Positions 35,450 through 47,210 of a stretch of DNA of 64,000 nucleotides are shown here, in pieces. The stretch's first letter is position 1, and every line of letters starts with the position of its first letter. Position numbers and translations under genes: made by a program. The notes beneath the pieces are model-generated. The model was not told the origin of the DNA and made no database searches. It saw only the letters and a list, made by a program, of their open reading frames with translations. The stretch spans positions 248,001 to 312,000 of the forward strand of contig JAVSML010024627.1 in the NCBI GenBank assembly GCA_038503035.1. Direction: 5' to 3'. The DNA is from Crocodylus rhombifer. Its lineage: Eukaryota > Chordata > Crocodylia > Crocodylidae.

Positions 35450-36165
35450 GGCATTTCCCCTGGTGGATCTTAGAGAATATTGGATTTGCAGCTGAATAAA
35501 AGACTATGACCTGTGGCCTAGCAAAGCTGCTAACCACAAGGCAGAAGGGTATGTTAAAAGTAACATTGCAAGATGCTTAGGCAATCATTTTCTTAACAGT
35601 ATAGTAGTGTTGTAAGATATATAGCTCATTATGTAAAAGAGACAAGATGCAAACCACCGGCTATTGTTAGAAGATAAAGCAGATTTTGCTTATGAATGCT
35701 TATGCTAAGCCAGCCATTCGCTTATGCTAAGTAACCATCTTAACTATGTCAACCATTTTCAAATGAGTCTGTGTAAGTCTTTGTGCTGTGAATGAGGTGA
35801 AGACTTAGGAATGTCGAGATGGTACAACCTGGGACTGAAAAACGGACTGGAATGTGAAAGACAACATGTAACTGGTAACAGAATCCAAGATAAACATATG
35901 CAAAAAGGTGAATGGTGACTGGTAAAGAAGCCTTCAGAAGCTTCCAGGCTTTAGTTGAAGTCCAACCAAGTGACCGAAGAAGTGGAGTCAGGGTCTTAGG
36001 CATGCACTCATAGCAAAAAGACATGTAAATAAGTAAAATACATAGGCAATTCCATGCTAGTGAAACAAACAGTAAACAGAAGGAGAGCTCAAAATGCAAA
36101 GGACTAAAGGTGGAACAAAGGAAGGACAAAGGTGGGGTAAATGTTAATGAGCATAAACCAAAGTG

Positions 36166-36173
36166 TATAAATA
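36166..36173 (+). promoter_or_regulatory. TATA box of the LTR
   Basis: TATAAATA, 76 bp upstream of AATAAA in the same strand. Confidence 0.5.
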
Positions 36174-36241
36174 TGGAAAGAACTAATGTTCATGGCAGCT
36201 CCCTGGTTTGTTGGAACTGGCCTGAAGTTGTCTCCATTTTG

Positions 36242-36247
36242 AATAAA
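36242..36247 (+). promoter_or_regulatory. Polyadenylation signal of the LTR
   Basis: AATAAA in the context TTTTGAATAAAGCC, followed by a TG-rich stretch (GAGCAATGTGTGCAAGTG) that would suit a downstream processing element. Confidence 0.5.
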
Positions 36248-36340
36248 GCCATTGATGAGCAATGTGTGCAAGTGATGCGTAATGGCATCCATCTGTTGTC
36301 TCCCTAGTTGTTGGGCATTGCATGGAGTCAAGGTCTAACA

Positions 36341-38469
36341 GTGTTAATGTGGTTTTTCCAATACAACAAAATGAACAAGTACTGTGGAAACAAGGGCTCA
36401 CTTACCCTGGGCAGTGCATGCATTCCTGAACCAGAGTCTGCTCCATCTGACTTGTTCTCCTGCTGTCTTCATGATGTTTTCCCTCTTTGCTCCTCAATGG
36501 CCTTTAACCTAGTTGTTGGTTTGCTGTTTCAGGGAAGTTCAGAGTGCATATCCTCTGGAGAAAAGTGAACCTGGCTCCTGGGGAAAACGTGGCAAACCCC
36601 ACCACCATGCCCTGAACTCTGTGTTAAACAGTTGCTAATTGTGACTTTTAGTCCTTTACAATTTACACAGCATTTCTGTGTGTCCATTGTGCCTTTGAGT
36701 TGCAATGCAGCAAAAGTGAACTTAGAAGTTTCTTGGGCAACAATGAATACATTCCATGAATATGCAGAAGGACTAACTTAGTGGTATATGGCAAACACAT
36801 AGCCATATATGAGACATTTAGCTGTGTAAGCATGATTCAGGCCATGATGCAAAGTAAAGCAGAATGTTAGGTGAAACTAAAAACTGCATAGGTGACACTT
36901 ATTTGTCTTTGCAGCCAAGTAGAAGTCTGTCCTCATTATGCTACTAACTAACTAAAGCAAATTACTCTAGAAAGGTCATAATGAAGCATAATTAGGTAGT
37001 TAGCTTATAATTAAAAAAATCATCAAAATAAAATGTTATAAACTGAGTAGAAGGAAAGAGAATTTTAAGACAAGTAATTATGCAAGACACCCAAAGTTTT
37101 ATGCCAGCAAAATGAAATAGAACATTCTGAATTAGAATATTATTTCTTTAACAATCAGAGATTAAATTAAGTGAGACACAGGATATTTTAGAACCTCAAG
37201 TAATACATGCAATATAGTAGAACAATAATATATTAACCACAAAAAAAACCACAGCTCAGTTGCACAATAGTAAGGGTTTGAGCCTATAATCTCTTCACAT
37301 GCACAGCTCCATTAAGAGGCTTCTAATAGATTAATTTATGGGGTATTTGTGGGAATGGGCTGTATATCTTGGCTGACAGATGCTGGATATACTCTTGATC
37401 TAGGTTTCCACAAGGATACAAAACTCTTAATCAACACCCCTACAAGATCATAGGCGTTGTATTATCATTAAATATTGTGTTTGTATCAGAAAGAAATGAA
37501 CTCCTGAGGGTTTGTTTTTGCTAGTTAAGTCTGCCATATTGGTTCTTTCTTGATGGGTTTTGGTCTTACGACTTTGTCACTTAAGCGAGCCTGATACTGA
37601 TGTGACACTTAATTTACACTGGTGTAATTGCTTTGACTTCAGCTGAATTACTTCTGATTTATAGTCCTGTAAGTGAGAGCAAAAGCTGGCTGTAAAAATC
37701 ATCAGACAGCTTGAGTCATTGCTCACATATGTAGAAAAGTGCAGGATGTTAGATATTTCCATTAACAGTATCACTGTGATCCTTGATTTACTGTTTATGG
37801 CATTTTTAAGAACTGCTGTAAAAGTGGAATTACAAAAAGAAAGGACTAAAGTTTCCTGCCCATGAAAAAGAGATAGAAGAACTTAGATCCTTCCATAGCA
37901 TCAATATTCTAAACAGACTAGTCCTACAAGACTTGGCTGTAACTAGCATCTGGTATGCTGAGGTCCAAACATGGAGATTTGCAATAAAACATTTTGTTGT
38001 GCTGTACAGCACTGGGAATTTTCACTAAGCTAGCACTCCTGTACAAAGCAAGGTCTTCATGAATGTTCAGTATAATTACAAACTTAGAGGAGTAAAATAA
38101 AACCAAAACACACAGCTTGTCATGAATATTGTAAACCAGCAAACCCTCTATTTCTGTCAATTTGAAAAATGATCATTATAATGAGGAGCAATGTCTTACA
38201 TGGGTTCCCTATTGTGCAGCTGAAATATTTAGTGGTTTCTGTGCAAATAAAATTCAGGGCATGATCCCATGCCTATTAAAATCAGTGGAAATCTTTCTAA
38301 TGACTTCACTGGGCAATGGATCAAGCCTACTGCATGTATGTAAGGGTGTGATTAAAAGTTACAATTAGATCTTGTTAAGGACCCTTAAAACATGGAGGAT
38401 CATACATTCCCACTCAGGGAATTTTGCACATTAATTTTAGGTGGCTCCTGGAGCTCTTAACCTTTGGAT
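36341..38469. other. Unassigned AT-rich region
   Basis: No recognised element; only short open frames. Confidence 0.4.
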
Positions 38470-40215
38470 TGTCCACATATTAACACCTGAAAATAGTTTT
38501 AAGCACACTTTAGGCAGCTTAAAGTTACTCCACTCCAGAGAGGTTTATCTTTGATCCATGTTGCCCAGTTCTTGTTCCATTAATGTGTGGCCACTCCCCA
38601 CAGATTTGTTGCCCAAGTCCCAGTCCTCCAGCATCCCAGGATGCAGTGTCCTTTCCCCCACCTTCCTGTTCTGTGTGGACAGATTTCTACCCCCTGAACT
38701 ATACTGCTCAGGGCATGGTTCTGCCATCAAGCCAACTCCCTCTCTTGCCCCCAGAGCTGGATCTTCCCACCCCTAGGGGTGCAGCCCTGTTGAAACAGTC
38801 TGTAGAGCACATGTCAGCTATCCAGGTCACAGGGAACAGACAGGTCCAGGAATGGGGTCTAGTGGGGCGGAGGGAGAACAAGGTAGGGGGCCAGATTGGG
38901 TCCCCATGAGCTAGGGCTTCCTTTCCAAGGCAGGAGTAGTATCTTCCCCCAAAAGTGCCTTCCCTCACTGCGGCCACCTCCCAACCCACACCCCAATCCC
39001 TAATGCAAATGTATTAAAACATGATACCTTCTTTAATTTACTTCCTCTTTATTTCTTTTTAAATTCTTTTTTCATTTTATTTTATCCTTTAGTAGCTAAT
39101 TTCATTTCACCACCCTTACCCTATTTCATTACCTACCTCTCAGCTTCATGTTCTTCCCCCTCAATCCTCAGCTTCATGTTCTCCCTTTTCAACTCTCATT
39201 AATAAGTGTTATGCACCCTCTAGGCATCTTAAAGTAACACCATTTGAAATGAGGACTTTCTTTGAGTTGTACTAACCAACTTGTCTTAGCCTAACTTCTA
39301 ATTATTCAGGGGAGATCAAACGACAAGCTCAGTCCTCCATTATCCCAGGAGGCACCAATCCCAGGTGAACCAGCTGTTCTCCTGGACTCCAGTGCTCTTC
39401 CCTGCCCCTGCCCCCTGCAGTGACATCCTGGACATCAGAGCAGCAATGGGTTAGTGGGAAGGGAAGCTGCTGGGTTGCAGGAAGTGGAAGGAGGGTATTG
39501 CCAGGCTGGTGTGGGGGGGGGGAGTGCTGTGCAGACAGCACAGCCAACACACATTACAGGCACATACAACACAACACAACCTAGCACCACACTTGCACAC
39601 AGCATGGCACAGCTCAGCACAGCACAGCACAGCACAATGTGACACACATGCACAAGCAGCACAATACAATGAAATATATGCACCGGCAGCACATGGACAT
39701 GCAATCACAGTAGAGCACACACATGAGCAGTGGAGTGGGGATGGTGTTCTCACCGTGCACTGTTGGCTGCTGCCCAGAGGTGATGAACTCCCTGTATGTT
39801 CCCAGGCTCCATGCAGCCAGGGACAGCTACTCTCCCATTGTTGTCCTGATAGTCTTGCTGTGCTGCTTTCAGCATGAGCCAAAAGGAAGTCAAGGGACAG
39901 GGGTGTGCACACTGAAAGCTTTGTGTGCGTGTGTGTGTACATGTGCATGGTTGTTGGGGGGCTGTGTGTGTGCATGTGTGTGCGCCCACTATGCTGGGAA
40001 GGTGTATGAAGCAGACTTGTCAGGTCTTAGGCACATCCCTGCTTGCCAGCCCTCTGGTGACATCTCAGAGTTCTCCATGTTACAGAGGTTATTAACCATG
40101 AATGTGCATTAACAATTACCTTATGTCTCTTAAACTGAGTGGGTGCTAATTGTAAGGATGTAAGCACCCCTAGCTAGAGTGTAAGCATACTCTAACACTT
40201 CTTAAAGAAGATGGC
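38470..40215. other. GC-rich, repeat-like block of unknown class
   Basis: The block is GC-rich relative to its flanks. A direct similarity links AGGCAGCTTAAAGTTACTCC (38513-38532) with AGGCATCTTAAAGTAACACC (39222-39241). TG/CA-rich tracts lie at 39540-39720 and 39915-39990, including (CAGCA)4 at 39615-39636. The CA-rich content recalls LTR copies A and B, but I could not align them. Possibly two degraded elements side by side. Confidence 0.3.
39615..39636. repeat. (CAGCA)n short tandem repeat
   Basis: Four CAGCA units plus two bases within a longer CA-rich tract. Confidence 0.85.
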
Positions 40216-41192
40216 TTCTCTCAGGATATTTTCAGGCAGGGATGCTTTAATTTTGAAATGGAAATGATATTATACTCCAAGTAAACATTTACATTATTAT
40301 TTAACCAGAACACTATCATCATGTGTAGCGAAATAAAAATAGTTCTTTTAAGGTTGAGTTTGTTCCCTTCCAAACATATTCATAGTCACTTGAAGGTATT
40401 TATCTTCCACAAAGCATGTGGCAGTCAAAGCAAACTTTGTCTTTGCTCAGTTCCCAAACCTCAGTGCTCAGTATGAATAGAGTAATTGACAAGCAAGAGT
40501 GAATGGAGGTAAAAGCATTGCAAGCAAATAAGGTAATTTTAAAACAGTTTATTTAAAGTGCAAGGAGCTGCCTAGACTTCCTGGGGAAAAGTTTTGCCTC
40601 CATCTCAAAATTATAAGCCTGGAAATAGAGGAACAAGAATTACATTGCAAAGCTGAGAATTATCCTTGTTCTGAAAGCAGATTTTAAAGCTATAATCTTA
40701 ATCATAAAAAATAAAGCATAATAGTCAAGAGAGTTCATAAGTGTCCATGAGGGTAAACAAGCCCAAACCTATTTTACCTGTCAGGTAGCTTAGGTTATGG
40801 ACACATATTTTGTCTGTGCTTGGAGAAAAGCTTTTGTCCTAGTACAGAAAGAGAGTTTACAGCTGTTCAAAGCTTTCTTGTAGAAGATAGCTGGCTCCTC
40901 TGCAGGCAAACTTAGATCACTTTCTGCCTGGAAGATCTCTCCTATGTACTAACTTGAATGGCTATATGTTTCTCTTGGGTGTTGAGGATACTTGAGTATC
41001 CGACAGAACTCTGCTTCTTGCGTGAGGGTGGGTGGGAGGAGAACACTGGCTTCCTGATAGCCCACCCAGGGATGGAAACCCTGTATGGATCCTGCCTTGG
41101 AAAATTTCTACCCCCTCCTGACAATCAGCTGATTGGTGAGAGGGCAGGATATTCTCCCATAGGAGGAACTTTCCTGGGGCCCTGGGAGGGTT
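40216..41192. other. Unassigned region, older repeat near its right end
   Basis: From about 41080 the sequence (GGATATTCTCCCATAGGAGG, GGGCCCTGGGAGGG) resembles motifs that recur at 42470-42530 and 42660-42700, beyond the solo LTR. The LTR therefore appears to have landed in an older, internally repetitive sequence. Confidence 0.4.
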
Positions 41193-41197
41193 CTCAC
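41193..41197. repeat. Target-site duplication, left copy (CTCAC)
   Basis: CTCAC immediately before the TGTGGCAG start of the solo LTR, repeated exactly after its end. Confidence 0.88.
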
Positions 41198-42191
41198 TGT
41201 GGCAGAAGGCCACCTCTGTTTCTCCCGATAACCTCTGCTCTGTGACAATTTGGTTAGGACGGGCCCAGCAGAGGATACACACCTTACCCTATCTCTTTAG
41301 GTAACCTGAGCTGGATACATTCCTGGGGGGCGTGGGACCTGGTCCCTCTGCCTACGTGACTGGCATCACATGCCTGGGTGAGGGGCTTGCTGCCTGGGGA
41401 GCTAGGAGCTGCCAGTCTGCCCAGCAACTAGTGATGCATTTCAAATTGGTTGGCTAACAGCCAACAGGTGCTGGCCTCCATTGGACCAGGTAAATGAGGT
41501 CACAAGGGCTATATAAGTTAAGGACTGCCCAGGAAGAGAGGGCAGCAGCCATGAGAGAGACTCAGAGAGAAGAGATGGATCATCTGAAACTTGTTCTCTC
41601 AAAACTCATGATCAAGGAACTGCCTGCCTCCAAAGGGAATCTCCACCTGCCTCTGGATGATACTTGTGAGTAAGCTACCTGAGATCTAACTAGATATATA
41701 GCTTGCAGTAATTCAGATGCATGATCAAAGGCTACCCAGCCATGCCAGTTTGCTTTATGGGATTTCTCTGATATTGCTTTACCCTGTACCCTATTGCAAT
41801 CCTTCCCCGTGTAACCAATACAGTCCTCCTTTGTACTTAGCGTGGAAGACTTATTGGGAGGGGGTCTAAATTTTGCCTGGGGGTCCCCTTGGTTCAGCTG
41901 ACTAAGGGAGATGACTACTTGTGCTTCTGACTGAGGGAAACATCTCAAGTTTTTGAAGTGAATCAAGTACGCTTGAGGGCTACTAGGCTTGTGTTTCCCA
42001 AGGTGCACACAGTCAGAATCAAACCCATCCCTGGGTGGTGGCAATGATATCCCCAAGCTAGTGAGTGTGCTTCAGGAAGGGGGTTGGGCAGATGTGAGGC
42101 ACCCCCAGGGAGGCACTCAGAGCCTGGAAGGTGGTTGGGTGCAGTGAGGTGGGTGGTTCAATGCAGGAGAACACGCTACTGGCCTGCCACA
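41198..42191 (+). mobile_element. Solo LTR with intact 5-bp target-site duplication
   Basis: The element begins TGTGGCAGAAGG and ends GGCCTGCCACA, giving a perfect 8-bp terminal inverted repeat (TGTGGCAG/CTGCCACA). It is flanked by the direct repeat CTCAC on both sides (41193-41197 and 42192-42196). A TATA box TATATAAG lies at 41510-41517, so transcription would run on the plus strand. Length is 994 bp. No internal retroviral sequence is present, so this is a product of LTR-LTR recombination. A 5' fragment of the same family lies inverted at 19386-19610. A 5-bp duplication is compatible with a class I or class III endogenous retrovirus; I cannot assign a family. Confidence 0.9.
41510..41517 (+). 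promoter_or_regulatory. TATA box of the solo LTR
   Basis: TATATAAG in the context GGGCTATATAAGTTAAGGAC, about 310 bp into the LTR. Confidence 0.6.
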
Positions 42192-42196
42192 CTCAC
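42192..42196. repeat. Target-site duplication, right copy (CTCAC)
   Basis: CTCAC immediately after the CTGCCACA end of the solo LTR, identical to the left copy. Confidence 0.88.
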
Positions 42197-43850
42197 CATA
42201 GGCACAGATGTCTCCTGCTTTCCCCACACTCCTCTGGATTGATCCAGTAGCAGACACAGCCATTTTTCTGGGAGCAGAAACCCTCCTGGAACTCCCAAAT
42301 GGTTGTCACTGTAGGTGCGGCTGTCTTCCATTGCTCTGCATTTGTTTGGGTTGACCTGGAGGAATGCAGGGGATAGAGAGCTATTCTCCTGAAGTGGCAA
42401 CTCTCCTGGAGCTCCATTCCCCGCCCCCATTAATAGCTAATCCTCAGTGGCGGGGGGCAGGAGGGAGGGGGGATGTGGAACATTCTCCTGAGGCTGGAAT
42501 CCTCCAAGGGCCCTGGGAGAGGTCCTGCCCTAGAAGCAGCTACCTCTCGGGTTGGCCCAGGGAGTCCATGGACTGGGGATTTTTCTACCATAGTTGGAAA
42601 CCAGGAGTTCCTTTTGATGGTAGAATTCAACCCCCCCTCACTCCCCCCCACCTACCAATCGGTATTCTCCCAGGACTGAAATCTTCCAGGGGGTATCTGT
42701 GGCAGCTGGTGCTTTTCTGCATCTACTAGCTGCTACTTTTTGAGCAGTAAGAATTTCAAAGAAGTGCAGGCCTGTCTGGGTCTTAGTCTTGGCTGAAGCA
42801 TGCTGCAAATGTGTGTGTTCCCCTCAGGAGAGTGGATCCTGCTCCATGTCTAATGTGCTTGGATCTCTCATTCTTTCACTGGGCAGCTGAGAGCACTGTA
42901 GAGACCACTCCTGTTCTGTCTTGCACAGGGGTGCTCAAGGGGTGCTTTATATATATATAAAGCATGTCTAGTGGAATAGCTTGACAACAAAAGAGTTAGG
43001 TTCCTAGGAGCTGTGGTGGGATACTTCTGAACAGGGGTGGTCGTTTAGTATAATTGACTAGGAAACTTCTCATGCTGAGATGGTAAAAAAAATTAAAGAA
43101 TCTAGCGCTTCATGGGAATTTTAGGGAGAAACTGGATCTAGTGTAGTGATTTGGATGCTTAAAACAAAACATAGCCTTGGGCTATGTCTGTACCACATCC
43201 AGAGTGAGCCCAGGTGTGCCACTGAGAGACCCTTCCCATTCATGCCTAAGCCTTCAAATTAGGCAGCTTGGGCATGTGTCTAAGCAACTCTGTCCAGATG
43301 GAGAGCCAGGGGCCATATGCTCAAAGTCCTTCAGGCACATGCCCAACTATCTGTGCTGCTTAATTGGTGGTGTTGAGCCTTCATGGAACTGGCATGAGTG
43401 GGCAGGTCTTGGCAATGAGGCTTTATAGTCATTGCCTCAGATGACAGGCTTTGGGGTACTGTGTGTCTCTTTTGCTAGAAAAGAATCTTCAGGAATTGGG
43501 TTTCATAATCATTCGCCTTAACCAAAGCATGTGCCCTGCAGGATTTTCTTTACCTGTTTATCTGAGTATTCCTGGCACTCAGAGAAAACAGGCTTTATTA
43601 ATTGCTTTAATTTTGGCTCATTTTATTCTTATCCGTGTCAGTTGAGCAGTTAATTTCCCTAATGCCAGAATGCTTTTTTGGAGGCCAGATGCTTGAGTTA
43701 GGAATGTTATCCTGAGAGACTGAAATGACCTAAGAAGCTGGAATACCAAGTTTCCCTGAACCAGGAAACATCTATGCCTTTTAAGGGATTGAAATTAAAG
43801 AGAATTGTATAAAATGAAGAAAATACTCATGAATGCTTTGGGTTTCTGAT
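42197..43850. other. Old internally repetitive sequence, then unassigned DNA
   Basis: To about 42700 the sequence has diverged repeats around GGAAC...CTCCTGG, ATTCTCC(T/C)(G/C)AG and GGGCCCTGGGAG. These continue the motifs seen left of the solo LTR and fit a single older element split by it. From 42700 onward nothing is recognised. Confidence 0.35.
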
Positions 43851-43856
43851 GTTGGG

Positions 43857-44205
43857 TTACAAACAGACATTATATTCATCTCAGGAGAAACTACTTACTC
43901 CCAGGATAAAGTGCAATCATTCAAATGCTGGTTGTCTGGGGACAAACCCAAATGATTCATGGGAAAAGAAGTGCTAGCAGTTTGTCCGACTACATCACAA
44001 AGTTAATCTGAACAGTTGTCCCAGGATAACGTCATTTGAATTGTTGGCACAAAAGTGGCAGTGCGTTCAACTGCTCACTGAATCCTGGACTGGAAGGGTG
44101 ATGTGTATATACTCCAATCCTGGGACTTTTTCTATTTGAGGACAAACACAGATACAGGTTGTTCTGGATGGGATAAATGTCTTGTATCTGAAAGTTTGCC
44201 TAAGC
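43857..44205. repeat. Possible degenerate MITE
   Basis: The left end GTTACAAACAGACATTATAT shows weak inverted similarity to the right end (reverse complement GATACAAGACATTTATCCC). Inside, CCCAGGATAA(A/C)GT...CATTTGAAT-like words recur in both orientations (43912-43940, 44020-44045). Too diverged for a firm call. Confidence 0.35.
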
Positions 44206-45399
44206 TTATCCCCACTACATAGTTGGTTCAAAAAAGATGCCTCCCTAAGAAATTCTTGCCCCTTAGAGGCTACCTTGATAAAAATCTCATACTACTAAAA
44301 GTGCAGAAATAGAACAGACAGAAATTATCCAGGATGTATGTGATGTGTAACTTTCAAGATGACAGGCTGTTACAGAAAATGAAGTATTCCATATGCAAAA
44401 TGTATTTTTTTCCTCAAGATATGGCAATAATTAAAACTATATATATAGGTGCATTTTCATATTTAAAATCCATCAACTTTAAGAGACAGATGGCTAAGTA
44501 CTGGGCAGATGGATAAAAAAAGATGAATAACTGTAGACAAGGTTACTAATTAGTACTTTGTCCATTGCATTAGTGCAATCTGCTTCTGCCTAGAATACAA
44601 CCAGGACTGTTGAGCAAACTTACAATAGAGAACATATTTCTAGGAACTCATATTTTATCCAATAGAATAGTTTTGAACACAGGTCATTTTAAACTGATAC
44701 CGTGGGCTATTTTTCATATGCAAAACTATAGGTAATCTATATTTATTCTATGCCTATTCTGACAACAGCCATTTAAAATTAGTTTATCTATATGGCTTAT
44801 TAGAATTTGTTAAGATTTTTTTTCTGTGATATTTTTAGCCATTCCAGTACCGTTGGGTATATACCATCCATCTAGTAAGGACAGAAAATCCATATGGATT
44901 CATAGATGAATATTACAGATATCCTACTAAACTAGTTAATCAAAGTATTACATTTTATTTTATGTTGGTAACAAGACAGATTCAATACTTGAGAATGGCA
45001 GTAAAAAAAAAAAAAAGCCACATTATGAAATTACTTTTAAGTGCTTATTCATTGGTAATGTTCCTTTGTCTTGCTCTTTTGACTGATATGAGTTGGGGAA
45101 AGAAGGGGCAATAGCAAATGCTATCTTGCCAGACTAAATATTATTAGTAAAGCAGATCAGTGGAGAAAAACAAGGGAAAAGACTTAGTCTGTGTGTATGT
45201 GTGTAGGGACAATGTAAGAATTGCTCTACTGGATTCAGCCAGTGATCCATCTAAGCCAGCTTCATTTCTCTGAAATTAGCCAACTTCAGATGATCCAAAA
45301 GAAAGTTCAGAGAAAGATAATGGATGTTTATGGTTTGGGCTGGTTTGTTTTTTGTTTAATGGTCTTATAATATTTAGACTTTTATTCTCCATCCCATTC
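44206..45399. other. AT-rich spacer
   Basis: Contains a 14-A run (45002-45015). Near 45218-45290 (AAGAATTGCTCTACTGGATTCA...) there is a stretch resembling an amniote LINE/SINE 3' region (ACTGGxTCAGxCCAxxGGTCCATCTA type in my memory). Otherwise unassigned. Confidence 0.35.
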
Positions 45400-45840
45400 C
45401 TTACTCATCCTAACATTTGGTCCTGTTTGTATTTTTTTACATGGTGCTTCATATTCCACTGAAGTTTTCATTGCACTTTCCACACATTCTGTTTTTTCAG
45501 AGTTGTTGGAATTTGTTGTTCAAATTATAGTTTATGTACACTGCCTAGTAGTTGTCAACACTGAATTGCATCTGGCATTGTGCTGCCCACTCAACAAGTC
45601 TTTTTGGATTTCTCACAGTTATCTTTTCTCACATCTTTCTAAAACTATTTCAGTGCAGAAAATCAACCGTTTATTTCTACTATTCCCTCTTTCTTTTTTT
45701 CTGACCTAGTTTCTGAAACATAACTGTGTTTGCTCTCTTAGACCATAACTATTTTATATCCTTGATATCCTCTTTTGAGGGAATTTGTCAAAGGTTTCTT
45801 GAAATTCTGTTAAATGATAGTATTAGTTCTTTTTCACCCT
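45400..45840 (-). mobile_element. Ancient CR1/L3-like LINE remnant, antisense
   Basis: The plus strand follows the reverse complement of an old amniote LINE RT that I recognise from words such as CTCATCCTAACATTTGGTCC, TGTCAACACTGAATTGCATC, TGGCATTGTGCTGCCCACTC and TTTGTCAAAGGTTTCTTGAA. The last encodes the antisense equivalent of a LVKGFLK-like block upstream of the palm. The order is right but large parts are missing, and there is no open frame. It is among the oldest LINE sequence in the window. Confidence 0.55.
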
Positions 45841-45957
45841 ATCAACAAAAGCATAGGCAAAGGAGTTCTAGCAGCCCATTTACTCAGCAGTATTTTATGT
45901 AGTTGCTGGGAGGGTTGGCATATAAACAATGTACTGGTTTCTTTTGATGGTTTATGC

Positions 45958-46039
45958 AGGGACAACCTTGCTTTGAGCAAGGGGCTGGCCTAGATGACCT
46001 TGCATAGTCCTTTCCAGACCAACTTTCCTATGATCCTAT
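45958..46039 (+). mobile_element. Short CR1 3'-end fragment, sense
   Basis: AGGGACAACCTTGCTTTGAG, GGGGCTGGCCTAGATGACCT and CCTTTCCAGACCAACTTTCC reproduce the order of a sense CR1 3' end (GGGxTGGACTAGATGACCT ... CCCTTCCAACC) and stop at TATGATCCTAT. Only about 80 bp long. Confidence 0.75.
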
Positions 46040-46594
46040 ATCACGTGCATGTGGATTTCGGAGCAATTTTTTACTTTTAGTCTTTAGTCAGTCAAGCAAA
46101 ATAGCATACTGATGCTTTTGGAAGAAAAGAGATAATGGCCTGTTTCCACAGCTCTACAATAATGGGCAATTTTAATAATCTAGTATCTCTCTTTTTTGTA
46201 ACAGTTTAATAACTCATTAATTGAGAACTCATGTAATCCTTCTTTGAACCTTCTACTTGTTTATAGGTTCCAGTAGTTCCTTTTTTGATGCCCTGACTTG
46301 CTGATAATCTGTTATCTCAATTATCTTGAAAATAAGCCAGGGATAGTTATCCTTTTTCCTCCAAGTTACAATTTAGCTCTTCTGCAGTATCCTTATACAT
46401 GCTGAGAATTAAAACAAAACAAAAAAACAACCTGTGTTGTGGTGGCTCTTAGGTCCCCAGTTATGAGTCCGACTACATTAAATTTAGGTATTGTCTAAGT
46501 AAACTTGGTCCTTTTACTGCTTTATCATCCAGATTTCCACTAAATGCTCTTCAATACTGCCTCTTCCTAATGACAAATTATTTACTGATACACC

Positions 46595-46617
46595 TTTTTT
46601 TTTTTTTTTTTTTTTTT
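46595..46617. repeat. Poly(T) run, 23 nt
   Basis: Uninterrupted T homopolymer followed by ATTCAACAG. It could be the poly(A) tail of an antisense retrosequence, but no body is recognised next to it. Confidence 0.95.
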
Positions 46618-46854
46618 ATTCAACAGCCTGATTTGTCTTCAAATATTAGTTATTCCCAGTGACTTCCATATTACATCCCATTTAATCAAGTTTATGCTGT
46701 TTGCTGTTGGTTTCAGCACAGTAGATTTTCCAACTGTCTGAAGAATACCCATTAGTTTTTCTTGTTTGGGGATATTTAATATTCCTTTTTAACTTCTATT
46801 TTGGGCATAGTTTCCAGAACAAACCTAAGGATTTTCATTTTCTCACCTTTGATT

Positions 46855-47070
46855 TTAAAGTAGCTGTTTAATGCATCTTTTTCCAACATTTATTATTTCA
46901 AGATAAATTTTCATAATTCTTTGACCATGTGGTGAGTCTATGAGAAATGAAATATCTGATTTTGAATACTTTCTGTGTAACTTCTCTTTTACATGAACAA
47001 AACGTTGTTGCACATCCCTTGAAGAGACATCCCGAGCTCTTGGATCATGAACATACAGTCTCTTCCCCAA
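46855..47070 (-). other. Unexplained open frame of about 70 codons
   Basis: On the minus strand a frame beginning at a TTG codon encodes a basic peptide: KRLYVHDPRARDVSSRDVQQ, RFVHVKEKLHRKYSKSD, PHGQRIMKIYLEIINVGKR, then a stop. There is no ATG at its start and an in-frame stop lies a dozen codons upstream. A possible acceptor (TTATCACAG) precedes it, and AAAG/GTGAGA, a good donor-like site, follows the stop by nine bases. It does not match CR1 or the other LINE. It could be a fragment of an old retrosequence or chance; I see no evidence that it is expressed. Confidence 0.25.
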
Positions 47071-47210
47071 GCACTGTGATAAGCCTATTACTGACTAATA
47101 CTTTTTAGTATTGCCAACTCTAACTTTTTATTTTTTATTTTGGATGTTGACATATTTGGTGTGTGTTTAAAAATTATGGATGCACATGCTCAAACTAACC
47201 TTTTAAAAAA

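Larger units (their letters stand above)
33156..35470 (-). mobile_element. CR1 LINE, antisense, 5'-truncated in the endonuclease
   Basis: The 3' end on the plus strand begins TTTCATAGTTGGTAGGGTTG (33156), with a single tail unit. Reading the minus strand, ORF2 is traceable back through the C-terminal block, the RT with an intact IFADDSK motif (FADD codons at 34027-34038), the linker and the end of the endonuclease domain (LLEFTIQH near 35355-35378; LDLVLAMGDDLVSG near 35405-35446). Homology stops near 35470, where the flank changes. Several frameshifts and stops split ORF2. The truncated end lies close to an LTR (35552). Confidence 0.93.
35552..36340 (+). mobile_element. LTR (retroviral-type), solo
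   Basis: The plus strand carries a TATA box GTGTATAAATATGG (36164-36177) and, 76 bp downstream, an AATAAA (36242-36247), the usual spacing of a retroviral R region. A possible start TGTTAAAAGTAACA (35552) and end AAGGTCTAACA (36340) give TG...CA ends with a short inverted match TGTTA/TAACA. The flanks do not show a convincing target duplication, so the ends are approximate. No gag, pol or env sequence follows. It lies about 80 bp from the 5'-truncated CR1. Confidence 0.5.
46040..47210. other. AT-rich spacer with poly(T) and one unexplained frame
   Basis: Sequence to 46860 may contain more of the ancient antisense LINE (46230-46560), but I cannot confirm it. It holds the 23-T run at 46595-46617 and the open frame at 46855-47070. 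Confidence 0.35.

Noticed and set aside
39451..39975. 174-codon Cys/His-rich minus-strand frame resembling a zinc-binding protein
   Set aside because: The repeated C and H come from CA/TG-rich tracts. There is no regular C2H2 spacing, and overlapping frames exist on both strands.
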